From positions 1-51,642 of the forward strand of contig FTLJ01000880.1 in assembly GCA_900155495.1 (NCBI GenBank): DNA of 51,642 nt, written 5' to 3'. Numbering within the stretch: the first letter of the stretch is position 1; every line of letters starts with the position of its first letter. A program made the position numbers and the translations under genes. The DNA is from Porogramme epimiltina (Eukaryota > Basidiomycota > Agaricomycetes > Polyporales > Polyporaceae). Below the pieces are notes generated by a model. That model had not been told where the DNA came from, did not search any database, and saw only the letters and a program-made list of their open reading frames with translations. Below are positions 10,852-21,891 of this stretch, piece by piece.

Positions 10852-12729
10852 CTATCCGCGGCGCGGGGGCGGCGGCATGTCCGGGATGAGGTAGTGCACC
10901 GGCCGGTCTCCGAAGCTCGACTTGTGGTTCAGGTCCGGTAGCTCCAGGCCCGCCGCCTCGAGGTCCTCGCGCGACCGGTGCGGCCCGACTGTCGTCACGC
11001 TCGACGGCACTGTGAGCCCGCTCGCCTGGGAGTCGTTCGGGCCGTACACGGGCGACGGCGATGTCGGCGTGCGTGTGCTCGCCGTGCTGCTGTACGAGCT
11101 ATGCCCGCGCGCCATCACAGGCGGGAACAGGGGCATTGACGTGGGCGGGGGCGAAACTGAAATCGGCGTGGATGTCGCCGTCGGGGCGTAGTCGGCCTCG
11201 TTGAGCATCGGCACGGGCTTGCGCACAGCACGACGCGGACCGTTCCCTCCATTCGAGTTCGTGCGCACGACACCCCCGGCGGCAGCCTGGAACGGTGGCG
11301 TCATGGGCGTTGCGGGTGTTATCGGGGTGGCAGGGGAGGCAGGGGAGTCGGTGGAGCGCCGCGGGGCTGCGTATTCGTAACCGCCCCCATCGAGGCGCGA
11401 CAGAGCCATCGCGCGGTGAGACTGGCTCGAGGCACGGGCGCGCCCTATAGACGCGACCGACGGCATCGGCTCAGGGATGGTGGGGGGCACGATTACGCCG
11501 GAGGTGGAGGCGGAGGAGCGTCGCCGGTTGACGTTCGCGCCCAACGGTGGCACCGTCTCGACATACTCGTACCCGAGCCCGTACCCATATCCTTTGTCCT
11601 TGAGGTCCTCTGCATCCGCGAGCGTTGCGATGTCTTCGTCCAAAGTTTGGTGGAAGTCTGCCACGCCGTGACCGCAGGTAATGCTCGTCGCGGGCGAGAG
11701 CATTGCCCCCATGGACTCGGTCTTGGTGCGCTTCTTGCCAGACAGGACCGCATTGCCGGAGATCGGAGCGCCTGGAGTGTCCATACCAGAGTCGCGCGAA
11801 GAAAGGCCGCCCCATTTCCCAATATTGCTTGCTCCTCTGTGGCGGCGAGAGCGCGTGGGGGTGCGACGACAGAGCCCGAAGAAAATGTAAGCGGCGACAA
11901 GAGCAGCGATGATAGCTACCCCGCCAACAACACCTCCCGCAATTGCGCCGGTGCGCGACCTGTTCGACGAGGATGCACCGGAGACGGGAACAGCTGTCGC
12001 CGTTGAAGAAGAGGTCGGGCTGGTAGTCGTGTTTGGGACTGAGGTAGAAGTCATTGAGATAGGAAGAGGGGTAGACGTGGATGTCGGGGAGGTCGAAGAA
12101 GTAGAGGGATCGGACACACCCAAACACGAGACGTCTGTACCGTTCTCCACGGGAAAGGGTAATGAAGACACCGTTGACCCTCCCGCAACGATGGCCAAGA
12201 AATGATACGTCCCCTGTGTCACGTTCACACTTGGCCACATCCAGCTGGAGCTTAATGTATAAAGGCCAGATGCCAGCGGTGTGTATAGCACTGAGTCCGG
12301 TGTAGGCCCAATAGAGCGAGCGATGGCGAGGTCGAATGGCTCATCTTGGTCTCCGTCCCAACTCCAAGCGACCGTGTCTTGAGTGCACGTTTCGATGACC
12401 TGGTTCTGGCTCGTGAGGAAATTGAACGACATCGTGAAAGGCAAGCTTGGCGGGGTGGAAGAAGTAAGAGAGGACGGAACGAAAGTGGTTGTCCCTGAAG
12501 CGGAGGCAAGCGCGCTCGACGTTGAGGTATCAGTGCCAGGATGCGAGGTGGGTGGAGGCGATGTAGTCGATGTGGGACCGATGATAGGTATGCTCGAGCA
12601 GGAGGCGTTCGGGCAGGGCGAGAAACGAGGATTGGGAAGTAAGTCACTGGTCGAGATTGGAGTTGGTTTGGATGTTCCGCCGTATGGAGGAGTTTTGAGG
12701 ATTGAACTCAAGTCTGGGAGAAAAGCCAT
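10852..12729 (-). CDS. Kre9-like domain, Ser/Thr-rich single-pass membrane protein
   Basis: One open frame of 625 residues. Order: Ser/Thr/Pro-rich N-terminus (1-100); a domain at about 110-210 with ETCTQDTVAWSWDGDQDEPF, SSSWMWPSVNVTQGTYHFLA and ENGTDVSCLG; a second Ser/Thr stalk; membrane helix GAIAGGVVGGVAIIAALVAA; stop-transfer CRRTPTRSRRHR; a long Pro/Ser-rich cytoplasmic tail ending in PPPPRRG. The WxW...SxTWPSVNVxxGTYxF pattern resembles the N-terminal Ig-like domain of Kre9/Knh1 cell-wall proteins, and the overall plan resembles Mid2/Wsc wall-stress sensors; both are inferences. No classical signal peptide is visible at this start, although the NGT sequon and cysteine pair imply an extracellular domain. 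It is the better-preserved member of the duplicated pair. Confidence 0.8.
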   Translation of the reverse strand: MAFLPDLSSILKTPPYGGTSKPTPISTSDLLPNPRFSPCPNASCSSIPIIGPTSTTSPPPTSHPGTDTSTSSALASASGTTTFVPSSLTSSTPPSLPFTMSFNFLTSQNQVIETCTQDTVAWSWDGDQDEPFDLAIARSIGPTPDSVLYTPLASGLYTLSSSWMWPSVNVTQGTYHFLAIVAGGSTVSSLPFPVENGTDVSCLGVSDPSTSSTSPTSTSTPLPISMTSTSVPNTTTSPTSSSTATAVPVSGASSSNRSRTGAIAGGVVGGVAIIAALVAAYIFFGLCRRTPTRSRRHRGASNIGKWGGLSSRDSGMDTPGAPISGNAVLSGKKRTKTESMGAMLSPATSITCGHGVADFHQTLDEDIATLADAEDLKDKGYGYGLGYEYVETVPPLGANVNRRRSSASTSGVIVPPTIPEPMPSVASIGRARASSQSHRAMALSRLDGGGYEYAAPRRSTDSPASPATPITPATPMTPPFQAAAGGVVRTNSNGGNGPRRAVRKPVPMLNEADYAPTATSTPISVSPPPTSMPLFPPVMARGHSSYSSTASTRTPTSPSPVYGPNDSQASGLTVPSSVTTVGPHRSREDLEAAGLELPDLNHKSSFGDRPVHYLIPDMPPPPRRG

Positions 12730-13520
12730 GATGGGCGTTAGGTGTCAATTGGTCACCATGAAACATGCGCGTATAGGCGTAGGGCGTAGGAAAGTCGAGA
12801 TGGACGGGGAGGGGGACGAGGGGGAGGGGGACTCACTAAGATGTACAGGGTATACACCCTAATACCCAGCGCAACCGCGGTCAGATGCGGCGTTGACTGA
12901 CGAACAACGGTCGCGTCTTCGAGGAGCGAAGAGTGGCCAGAGGGATGATGATCGCGCGTCCACGACCCGGGAGGGGAGAAGGGAGAGGACGAGATGGCGG
13001 TCCTCCGCAACCTCGCTCGGCGCCAGTCTCAGACCGTCCCCGGTCCCAGATCATGCTTGCATCATCCGCCCTCCGCTCCCGCGCCCGCCCGGTCAGGAGG
13101 CCTGCGTCCCCGGCGCCCCGGCCGAAGATGTCCCATCTCCCCCGTGGTCCCGCGCGGTCTGCCCCACCCACCACGCTGTGGCCGCCCGCCGCCCGTGCGG
13201 GAGTTTCGTCGCCCCCCCTGCGCGCGCGCGCGGGCCTCGGAGGGGAGCTGCAGGTCTATTGCTATGAGGTGTGCGGTACGAGTTATACATGCGGCTATCG
13301 TATGTCTACACTAAGTCGTGACTAGCGGCGTGGGGCCGCGCTCCGACCGGCCTGGGAGCGCGGTGCGCCAGAATGGCGGATAAGGTACTTTCGCCCGCCC
13401 CGGAACACAGAATGGAACCGTGGCGGGCGCGAGGGAACATATCACAGATGATGGAAGCCGCCGGTACCCGCGCACGCGCCCGTGTGCGCGCGCAATGGGA
13501 AGCCCGCGTCCGGCGAGCGA
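12730..13520. other. Intergenic, no gene seen
   Basis: GC-rich spacer between the membrane-protein gene start and the MRS2 stop. Overlapping ORFs on both strands are compositional. Confidence 0.5.
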
Positions 13521-16500
13521 TCACGACCACCCATCGTATCGCCGCCCTCGCAGCGACCGGATGGCCCACTTCCGCGGCTGTCGCCGGCTGCGATTTGACA
13601 GCCCAACCTTGCGTATTTTCGATAACCTGTCAGCAGGTGAAGGAGGAGCTCCGTCAGTCCGCAGGCCCCCATACAAGGCGAGGCGAGGCGAGCTCGGACG
13701 AGTACCCACCTGTGCACCCCGATCCATGCGCCGCCGATCGACGCCGCGAACGCCACCGCGGTCATCACGTAGAACATGTACTCGTGCTCTTCGAGTCGGC
13801 TCCTCAGCTGTGGCGGACATAAACCGTCAGTGCGTTAATGGACGTGGGAACCCCGCCCCCGCCCCGCCCCCACGGACCCCGGGGCAGCCGCGCGCGAATT
13901 TGACGGCGACGTACGTTCATCCCAAATACGCCAGCCACCAGCGTCCCGATCCCGATGCCCATCGTCAAGATGGATATCTTCAAGTCTAACGCCAACAACG
14001 CGTTCCGGTTCGAGTCCAGGATAAGCTCCACGATCTCTTGCGTTGATTGCACGTTCGACTGCGGGGGCGATGAATGTCAGTTGAGATCGCTCCGAGCGAC
14101 GTGCCAGCCCTTGAATGGAGACAGAGCCACAAGCAAATACATCGAAGGTGGGCATAGAGCGCGACTGCGCCCATGCATCCATAGCCTGCGCCGTCCGTGC
14201 CTCCGCGCGGGCCACGACCCCCGCTCGCGGGATATCATCGCAAACCCTAATTGTGATGCAGCCGAGCGCGCCATCGTGACCTCGGGTCCACCGCGGCGAT
14301 GCCCACCGAAGGTCGCTACACCGGTTTCGAACGTAATCCGCCCGTGGCCACGCCACGTTCTCCCTCGGCTCGGCAGAGCAGCCACCGCCGCCCAGGAAGA
14401 TTACGACATGGCCAACAAAAAGAAGGGCGTGCGACCTCGCGCAGGACAAACACGCCCAGAACGACGACACAACCGGCGGGGACTTGCCTGGATATTGATC
14501 GCCTCGTTGGCAATTTCCTCAACCTGCTTCGCGAAGGACTCCAGCAGAACTTCCAGCTCCTCGTGGTCGTCCGGTCTTCGCGGCGTACCGTTCTTCTTGT
14601 CGCTGAGATACATCGCCGCCAGGTCCTCGTCTAGTCACATACGTGAGGACCCTCAAGGCCACTGTGGACAGGTACAGGGCTCACCTTGTTCCAGAACCTC
14701 CTCCAGAGCTTCTTGAACCTGCACAAACACCGGCCTAAGCGACTGCACGCCGAACACCGGTGAACGCCCGAACTAACCAGTTTCGCGCGGCTCTGGAAGC
14801 TCGCGAGCCGGCGCGAATAGTGGAGAAGCCGTTTGAAGCGGTCGTGATCGATGTCGTCTTCCAGCTCAGCGAGCAGCCCGCCGACGAGGTTGCGGATAAA
14901 GACCATCTCCGCCTCCAGGGCGCTCAGCACGGACAGGAGGGTCGATTCGAGGGCGCTGTCAGAGGGCCACTGTGTCGGTGAGTGCTGTGGGTATCCGCGC
15001 AGAGGAGGCGAGCCGGTCAGCGGTGGGATTCTCACCGAAATTCGTAAGGAACCCCGGACGTTTTCGCTCGCAAATTGTGCTTCGTGGTGGCGACTATCAG
15101 ACCGGCCACACATCTACAGAATATATGTGCTCACCTCAAGGTGGTATACGAACACCGAGTGCAGACGTGAGTCGGCGGAGCCATACGTGTCGAAAAGTAT
15201 GACGGTATCGGCCTTGATGAGAGCGCGGACGTGGAGAATGTTGACCTGAGGGAGAGCAGGGCAGAGGGGTAGGTGAGAGGAGGGTTCAAGGTGCGACCGA
15301 GGACGCAAGCGAAGACACGTACAAGGATCGCTTCCTTTCGCACCAGGATCGTGGGCACGAGGTTGGGCACTCTGGAATCAATCTTGCGCAGATCACGCGG
15401 CTGCCCGGTGACGCGTCAGCGATGCGCTCGTGCGTGCGTGCGACCATTGGGGATGGTGTGCGGGAGAGAGTGTATGGTGAGGTACTTACGTTTAGACGAT
15501 GCTCCGTGCACAAGTCCGCCTTTCTGAATTGGCCGGATATGGTCTTGACGTTTCCTGGGGACGTAAACGTGAGCGCGGGCGCGGACGTTAAACGGGGCGC
15601 GGAGGCAACAAGGATGGCATGCCACAGTCGGATACAGTATGAAAAGCATCGCAGACGCCCATACGTAGAACATGGACTTAAAGCAAAAGACGGAAGTGAA
15701 AACTGAACGCGGGGTGAAATGTAGGCACAGAGGATAGGATGAGCACGGGGCAAGAGATAAGGCAGGAGAAGAGAGGGGATTAGAATATAGGCAGTGCTCG
15801 CGAAGGTATGTATGATGGGCCGAGGGTGAATCCCAGCGCATAGAATACAAAAGACAAGGATTCACTGGCGCACCGGTGGGACTTCCGAAACGTCTTAGCA
15901 GCGTGCCACACAAACCCGTTCAGCCGCACGAACCCATTCAGCCGCACGAACCTGTTCAGCCGCACGAACTCATTCCGCCGCATAAACTCATTCCGCTGCA
16001 CGAAACCAGCCGATAGAACACCTCGCCTTGGTCGGAGGATGCCCGCGGTTGAAATACAGGCCTGAAGTACCCGTGCCCAAGCCACGTCATGCCAGACGAA
16101 CGGGGGGACGTGACTGACCGTCTGAATCCAATATCGTGCCTGCGGGGTCCTGGCAAGGTTAACAAACGTGGTCTGGCGCAGTGTGTGGTGAAACACTCAC
16201 ATCTGAGCATGAGATCCGCCGGTTGCCTGCCCTTCATGGCATTCTCCCATAGGGCCGCCTTGGATGCATCCTCATGACAATCGGAGGGGTCCTCTGGCGG
16301 ATCTTGGGACTTGAGGGGGGAAAGACGTTGCAGCCAGGTCGAGAGCGGTCGGAACGCCGGGCGACACGCGAACGGGGCACATGAGAGCCGCAGAGGTCGG
16401 GGAGCCGTGCGGATAGCCGAGATGTTTGTGAATGGTGCAAGCAAGCACGTTCTTGGAGAAGAACGAGGAGGTCCGGGTCGGGGTCGGAGTTTGGAGGATG

Positions 16501-16558
16501 TTCGAGGACGCGGAGAAGTTACATGGCGCTCTGCCAGCTTGGGTATAAGCGTTTGCAT
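13521..16558 (-). CDS. MRS2: Mitochondrial magnesium channel, Mrs2/CorA family
   Basis: Twelve exons (minus): 16201-16558, 16119-16139, 15490-15554, 15323-15400, 15135-15245, 15036-15079, 14778-14955, 14685-14718, 14488-14630, 13915-14058, 13710-13807, 13521-13626; 1380 nt, 459 residues, every junction in phase. The hallmark GMN motif is at residues 390-392 at the end of membrane helix 1 (ISILTMGIGIGTLVAGVFGM); helix 2 follows in the EYMFYVMTAVAFAASIGGAW region. Family landmarks upstream include GNVKTISGQFRKADLC, PRDLRKIDSR, ALIKADTVILFDTYGS, VPYEFRALES, LVGGLLAELEDDIDHDRFKR and the coiled region VQEALEEVLEQDEDLAAMYL. The Arg/Ser/Pro-rich N-terminus fits a mitochondrial targeting sequence. 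Mrs2 forms a pentameric Mg2+ channel in the inner mitochondrial membrane. Odd points are the 21-nt exon, a GC-AG intron and two long introns, listed separately. Confidence 0.95.
14059..14487 (-). other. GC-AG intron of MRS2 (429 nt)
   Basis: The donor reads CAG|GCAAGT, the classic strong context for GC-AG introns, and the acceptor is CCCCCGCAG. Splicing joins VEEIANEAINIQ to SNVQSTQEIVELIL, the expected Mrs2 continuity before helix 1. No GT donor nearby gives the same join. Confidence 0.85.
15917..16006 (-). repeat. Five tandem 18-bp repeats inside an MRS2 intron
   Basis: Five units of about CATTCAGCCGCACGAACC with a few substitutions, lying in the 564-nt intron 15555-16118. Because 18 is a multiple of three, the minus strand reads a hexapeptide repeat (RLNGFV) in an open frame of 138 codons, but the Mrs2 alignment shows that it is intronic. 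Confidence 0.85.
16119..16139 (-). other. 21-nt microexon of MRS2
   Basis: Bounded by CCGCAG and GTCAGT. It encodes the end of a Cys codon, then TILDSD and the first base of Gly, which joins LMLRC to GNVKTIS exactly as in other Mrs2 proteins (LRCTILD-x-x-GNV). Without it the frame is lost. Confidence 0.85.
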
Positions 16559-17488
16559 GCGCGAGAGGGAAGCTAGGCAAGAAAAAGAGAACCGGAGGAG
16601 GAGGACGGAGTCGACAGAGTCGGCGGAGGGGTAGCCGGCGTCTGGCAGCGTCTGGCTTGCTTCAGCCGACAGGCCCCACAGACGCCCAGCTGCACCCATG
16701 ACCATACAGGTACGGTTATGTCAGCGGGCGTCTCCCGGTCCTTGCTTCCGGCAACGGCTGCGCTAGTGAACTCGTCCTCGAATTGGCTCCCCCTCATCTG
16801 TCCGGTCTCTTGGCCTCCTTCCCACCTTACTCAATGCCCACCATACATTACGCATTATCGCCAGAATTACGACTCTCCTTCTCTGTGGAACCCCTCCTTT
16901 CTCCGGCCGAGCGTTGTGGCCACCCCACCCTCCTCCCACCGGTCACCATGCTTGGGAAGGTACACATGGCCTGCCAGCCCTCGCAAACGTTCAGTGAGTC
17001 TCAAGAGATTAGCCGTTCATGTCTGATTTGCTGATCGTCTGTTAGCGGAAACGAGTCGACACCTCCACCCCCTCGTTTAGGTCACTTTCTCTGTTTTATT
17101 CCGTCACCCACGTCCACGGCCGCACACGCCCGGGGCCATGTGACACAAGCCTGGATCGCACAGTCTGTTGACCCTCGCGAACGCCGGAATGCGCGCGACA
17201 CGAGTCGCTTCTCTACTCGTCCTCCGCCTTCCGTCAATGCGACCCAGATTGGCGCATCGACCCACATCAACGCGGGACCCCTCCGTCCTCGCCTCGGCTT
17301 TCCCCTCGCCGCAGCGGACCCAATCTCGGACCCACTCGTGGCAGAGATCGCGCCTTCCCGACTTCTCCAGGCGTCCAGCTCCGGCCAACACTACATGAAT
17401 GCAGCACGTCCCGTGTCCGGACGGGTCCTGCTCTTACCTTTACCTTTACCCTGCCTCTGCCGCTCCCCACTGCTCGACTGCCCCGACG
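16559..17488. promoter_or_regulatory. Divergent intergenic region between MRS2 and the nucleotidyltransferase-like gene
   Basis: The two genes start away from each other about 930 bp apart, so both promoters should lie here. I saw no unambiguous TATA box. Pyrimidine-rich stretches precede 17489. In-frame upstream ATGs exist for both genes (16705 and 17399) but add low-complexity residues. Confidence 0.4.
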
Positions 17489-18332
17489 ATGCACGAAGTC
17501 GCTCGCTTACTCCAGGCCGCTGCCGCCCTCTCCCAACTACTGCGCGATGCCGGCGTCCCCCATGCTTTCCATGGTAGTGTTCTGACTGCGGTCCTCTCCA
17601 AAGCCGCCATGGCCGATGTCAGTCCCCTCCCTCATATAATGCCCTAGCCCTAGCGCTGACGTCCACACTGAGTTTCTAGGAAATATGTTGCATAGTCGAA
17701 GGTGGGACGGTTCATCCTTTTCGTCGCGTACGCCAAGCTCTGGCAGGGAACGAGGACTTCTCCATCGTGGCCTCCCCGTGGAGCAATCGGTAAGTCAATG
17801 CCGGCGACTGCACCTCCCGCAGCCGCACAACTGGCATTCACGAAGTAGCTCCAGCTTGCATGTGAAATACCAGCGACTGATACCTCCCATCGACGTGAGT
17901 ATGTGCCTCTGCCTTTTCTACCTCCGCGATGCGCCTCGCCGCAAAAACTCACGCCGCCGACGGGATCGCAGATTGAGATCCTGCCTGCGGGAGAAGAGGG
18001 TCCACGGCGACTAGACAGCTCCACGGTAATGATGGTGGGGAGGGTCCCGTTCCTGACCGTGACGGAATTCATCAGGGCCAAAGTTAAGGCGTGGTCAATG
18101 TGCGTATCTCTCCCTCCACCAGCGTTTTATGCCTTCAGCTCATGAGGGTCCTTCCTTTTTCCGAAGACGAGGGCTCGAAAGGGATGCACAGGATGTCACG
18201 TACGCGATGGCGCGACACTGGAATCGGGTAGATCTCAACCGTATTCCTGAACAAGAGATGAACGACTTCGTAGTGCGGTTCCCCGCGGTCGCCGCGTCGT
18301 GGCAAGAGCTCAAACGAAAATACGGGATGTGA
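17489..18332 (+). CDS. Small nucleotidyltransferase-fold-like protein
   Basis: Five exons: 17489-17617, 17680-17789, 17855-17894, 17972-18099 and 18167-18332, giving 190 residues; the third exon could instead start at 17849 (two more residues). The order of motifs is that of fungal AbiEii-like nucleotidyltransferase-fold proteins: an N-terminal helix and HAFHGSVLTAVLSK, then ICCIVEGG, a central strand pair with IEILPAGEEGPRRL, then VPFLTVTEFIRAKVKAW and a C-terminal helical part with RDAQDVTYAMARHW. The expected GS...DxD metal site is degenerate: after HGS the acidic pair reads DEIC, so a second catalytic acid is missing. That suggests loss of activity, though the alignment is by eye. Role unknown; the family assignment is moderate. 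Confidence 0.65.
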
Positions 18333-20091
18333 GTTCAGGGTCCAGAGGACACGATTGCCTCCGCCGCGGTGCTGACGGACGCGTTGCCCCAGGCACTAGT
18401 CTCACCTAAAAGTAACACCCAAGGACGATAGTTCAAGCTAATATTGTATTTGTATATTTAGCGCACCTTTGAATGCCTCCCCCACACTCGTCATAGGACG
18501 CGTTCCGCCCGCCACAACGACACCGAAGCACGTCCCTTGCCCCTTCCGTCCGTTCCCAGATCGTCTTCAATGGGGTCAGGCCGTCCGTCGAGAACGGCAT
18601 CCGGCCCTTGTAGCGCCCCCTTACCCCGCGCGCCGTTTTGTGCCCCAGATCTCTCATGGGACGGAATGAGCAGCCGACGATGAAATGGCCATGGTCACCC
18701 CGCACGCTTCGCGCAGCGCTACCCTACCCCCGCCGCGCGCTCCCACGGCGCCAGGGACTGGGGAGGTGCCCAGCGGCGCCGGGGGCGCGCCGTGCACCCC
18801 CTATGTCACCCGCTGGCGTCGCCCCGGCTGGCAGGCGTGCCACAGGAACGCCCCGCCGGAGAAGCGTGGCAGTGGGCGCTGGCGCGCGCGGGGCAGGTGG
18901 GGGCGGCAGCGCGGGGTCGCGCGGGGTCAAGCTTCCAGACTCCCGGGACGCCTTCCTTGAACACTCGAGCAGCTCCGCCGCCCGGGGCCCGTCCCTAAGC
19001 GTACCGGCAACCTGTCGCGGGCGGCCACGGGTGGCGAGATGCTATCGGCCGCGGACGCGCGTGCGGGCCCAGGCAGCGAGCGTAGGGCGGGCGGGGTGAT
19101 CTGCTGACACGCGTGCGGGCGTCGACGTTCCGGTGCGTAGGGGATAGACGACCCGCGCAAAGCCTATCGGTGAGAATATCGCGCGCGCGGGGCGCGGGCT
19201 GCTCGTCTGGGGCATCAGATAAGGGGGGTTGGGTGAGCGGAATCGCCTTTCATGGTGGCAGGGCGTGCGCGGGGGCGTCTCAGCCCGACGTCTGCAGCGG
19301 CGAGACTCTATCGCGTCGGGCCGGTAGATGATCATGCTGCGCTAGCAGGAAGAGGCTTTGAACGTGTTGGGCACGTTCTGTGGCCTGTCGCACGTCTGTC
19401 GAGGGCCACGGATCCCTTCGGATTCGGGGCCTATTGGCGGTGTGTCGTGTAGTTTAATGAGTTGTTTCTGTGGTAGGTATGAGGCGTTTATGAAGTCATC
19501 GCTCTGTATCCTGCTTGCTTCCGCGAAGGAGACATCTTATCTCGCGTTGGCGCATGCCAAACATATTGTCTCCGTCTCGAGATTACACGCTGCAGTCGGA
19601 ACTGGGGGACCTGTGATTGACTGCGACATCTTCTGATCTGCGCTTGAAAGCGCGGACTCCTTTTCTCCACTACCGAGTCATAACCGAACTCGCCCTGAGA
19701 TTATGACGTGACCTGAGCAGAAGATAGTGGCGGAAGGCTATTCAATGCCCAGATAGTGTGCTAGGCCTCGTCGCCCGGACGTCGGGCGCACTGTATCCGC
19801 GCCCATTCAAATGGCGTGCAGATGTCTCCGTATCCCCGTCACCGCGGTGCCGTCAGGTCTCGTCCGAGGTCGAGGCTGGGCAGTCTAACTTCGGAAAAGA
19901 GAGGAGCGTGACCTTTTCCTCGACGATCCTTCTGGATTGCCCTAAACGGAAGCAGTCACAAGAGATGACGTACACGTGATGTGTCACGGTGGACGCGTAC
20001 CCCTCAGGTGTCGCGTCTACAGTGGCCTGCTCACCGCCGGCTTCGACGACCTTTGCTCTTTTCATTTACCCCTTCTCCACCCGTATACGCC
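18333..20091. other. Intergenic, no gene seen; RPT6 promoter side
   Basis: 1.76 kb, GC-rich on the left and closer to balanced on the right. Open frames are shadows without protein character. Just before the RPT6 start the sequence is pyrimidine-rich (20050-20090), common in fungal leaders. I do not see a yeast-type proteasome control element (GGTGGCAAA). Confidence 0.45.
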
Positions 20092-21520
20092 ATGCCTACT
20101 GCAGTCAGTACCCCAGCACCCGCCTCTGGACTCAAGTCCTACTACCAAGCCAAGATCGAGGCGGCAGAACTCGAAATCAACCAGAAGACCCAGAACCTGC
20201 GCCGTTTGGAGGCACAACGGAATGCGCTCAACGCACGAGGTTAGTCGCGACTACTTCTAGTCGTTGCTTGTATCTTATGTTATGCTCTTCTAGTGCGACT
20301 ACTGCGCGAGGAGCTCCAGCTACTACACGAACCTGGGAGCTATGTCGGAGAAGTGGTGAAAGTCATGGGCAAGAACAAAGTACTCGTGAAGGTGCAGCCG
20401 GAAGGGAAATACAGTGCGTCGCCTCCATGCCCAGAGTCAACATATGCTTACTGCGAGCCGATATAGTTGTCGATTTCGACTCGGAAATCGACGTCGCCTC
20501 CCTCACACCCTCACTGCGTATTGCCCTCCGCTCCGACTCATACACAATACACAAGATCCTTCCCAACAAGGTCGACCCCCTCGTCTCACTCATGATGGTC
20601 GAGAAGGTTCCAGACAGCACGTACGAAATGGTCGGAGGTCTCGACAAGCAGATTAAGGAGATCAAGGAAGTCATCGAGCTGCCCGTCAAGCACCCCGAAC
20701 TCTTTGAGTCCCTCGGCATCGCGCAACCCAAAGGTGTCCTCCTCTATGGCCCCCCTGGCACCGGAAAGACTCTCCTCGCCCGTGCGGTGGCGCACCACAC
20801 GGATTGCAAGTTCATTCGGGTATCCGGCTCGGAGCTCGTGCAGAAGTACATCGGCGAGGGTTCGCGCATGGTGCGCGAACTGTTCGTCATGGCGCGCGAA
20901 CACGCACCAAGCATCATCTTCATGGACGAAATTGACTCTATCGGCTCTTCGCGTGGTGAGAGTGGTTCGGGCGGTGGCGACTCGGAGGTGCAGCGCACGA
21001 TGCTTGAGCTGCTTAACCAGCTCGACGGCTTCGAACCGACGAAGAATATCAAGGTCATCATGGCCACGAACCGGATAGACATTCTCGACTCAGCTCTACT
21101 CCGCCCTGGCCGCATTGATCGCAAGATCGAGTTTCCGCCACCGGGTCCCGAGGCGCGTGTTGCCATTCTCCGTATTCATTCGCGCAAGGTAAGCCCCCTA
21201 TTCCTAACGCGCATTCTTTCCACATCATCTCACATCGACTCCACCTTAGATGTCATTGCAACGCGGGATCAACCTTCGTGCACTGGCAGAGAAGATGGGA
21301 CAGTGCTCCGGCGCCGAAGTACGAGGTATCTGCACAGAAGCGGGGATGTATGCGCTCCGAGAGCGGAGACAACACGTGACGCAAGAAGACTTCGAGTTCG
21401 CCGTTGCAAAGGTCTGTTTTCTTGGATGCGCTCTGGTAGTCGTCTTTCTGACCGTAAGTGTTCCAGGTGTTGAAGAAGAACCAGGAAGGGAACACATCTG
21501 TCAACAAGTTGTTTTCATGA
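20092..21520 (+). CDS. RPT6: 26S proteasome regulatory subunit 8, AAA ATPase
   Basis: Five exons: 20092-20239, 20294-20413, 20467-21188, 21250-21411 and 21467-21520, giving 401 residues (yeast and human Rpt6 are about 405). N-terminal coiled coil at 15-60 ([20 protein letters not shown]), OB-like domain at 60-135, then the AAA module: Walker A GPPGTGKT at 184-191, Walker B IIFMDEID at 239-246, sensor region VIMATNRID, arginine finger region LRPGRIDRK. The last exon ends NKLFS. Rpt6 is one of six ATPases in the proteasome base ring, which unfolds ubiquitinated substrates. This copy has every catalytic residue and clean splice sites. It is the presumed parent of at least six broken copies downstream (23.6-39.4 kb), and the first membrane-protein gene of the array begins 371 bp after its stop. 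Confidence 0.98.
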
Positions 21521-21891
21521 TGTATCTTCTTACTGCCAACTCTCGCTGGACCTATGTAACATTTTTGTCTCAATTCTTTCCTGTCGTGGGTGGATTATGA
21601 GGAGCTTCACGCAACCCTGTTGATTGAAGGCACTCAAACATATGTACGCTTATCGGGGAGCGTAGGTCCCTGACTCCGAGTTTTCAGTTGCCTGGCTTCG
21701 GCCATACCCTGGAAACGCTGGATCCTATGCGTCCGGAATCATTCATCGCGAAGCTGTTATGTATCACTGTCGTATTCGACCGTGCACTCCTTGGCACTAG
21801 ATCTTAAGGCTTGTACCTTGTACATCGGGGTGGGTCGCTCTCCCGTCCGTCTCAGCTTCGCCTCCCTACGCTTGCCAGCACACGTTACGCA

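Larger units (their letters stand above)
9352..12850. repeat. Tandem duplication, unit B
   Basis: Second copy of the unit at 6915-9315. It is longer because its gene keeps the ectodomain and a longer tail, and because it has an extra segment of roughly 275 bp at about 10320-10595. Confidence 0.8.

Noticed and set aside
15917..16006. 18-bp repeats as a CRISPR-like array
   Set aside because: The units are contiguous without spacers, only five in number and in a eukaryotic intron.
19989..21473. A single long open frame covering most of RPT6
   Set aside because: It reads through introns 2 and 3 by chance and has the wrong N- and C-termini; the five-exon model reproduces the family sequence exactly.
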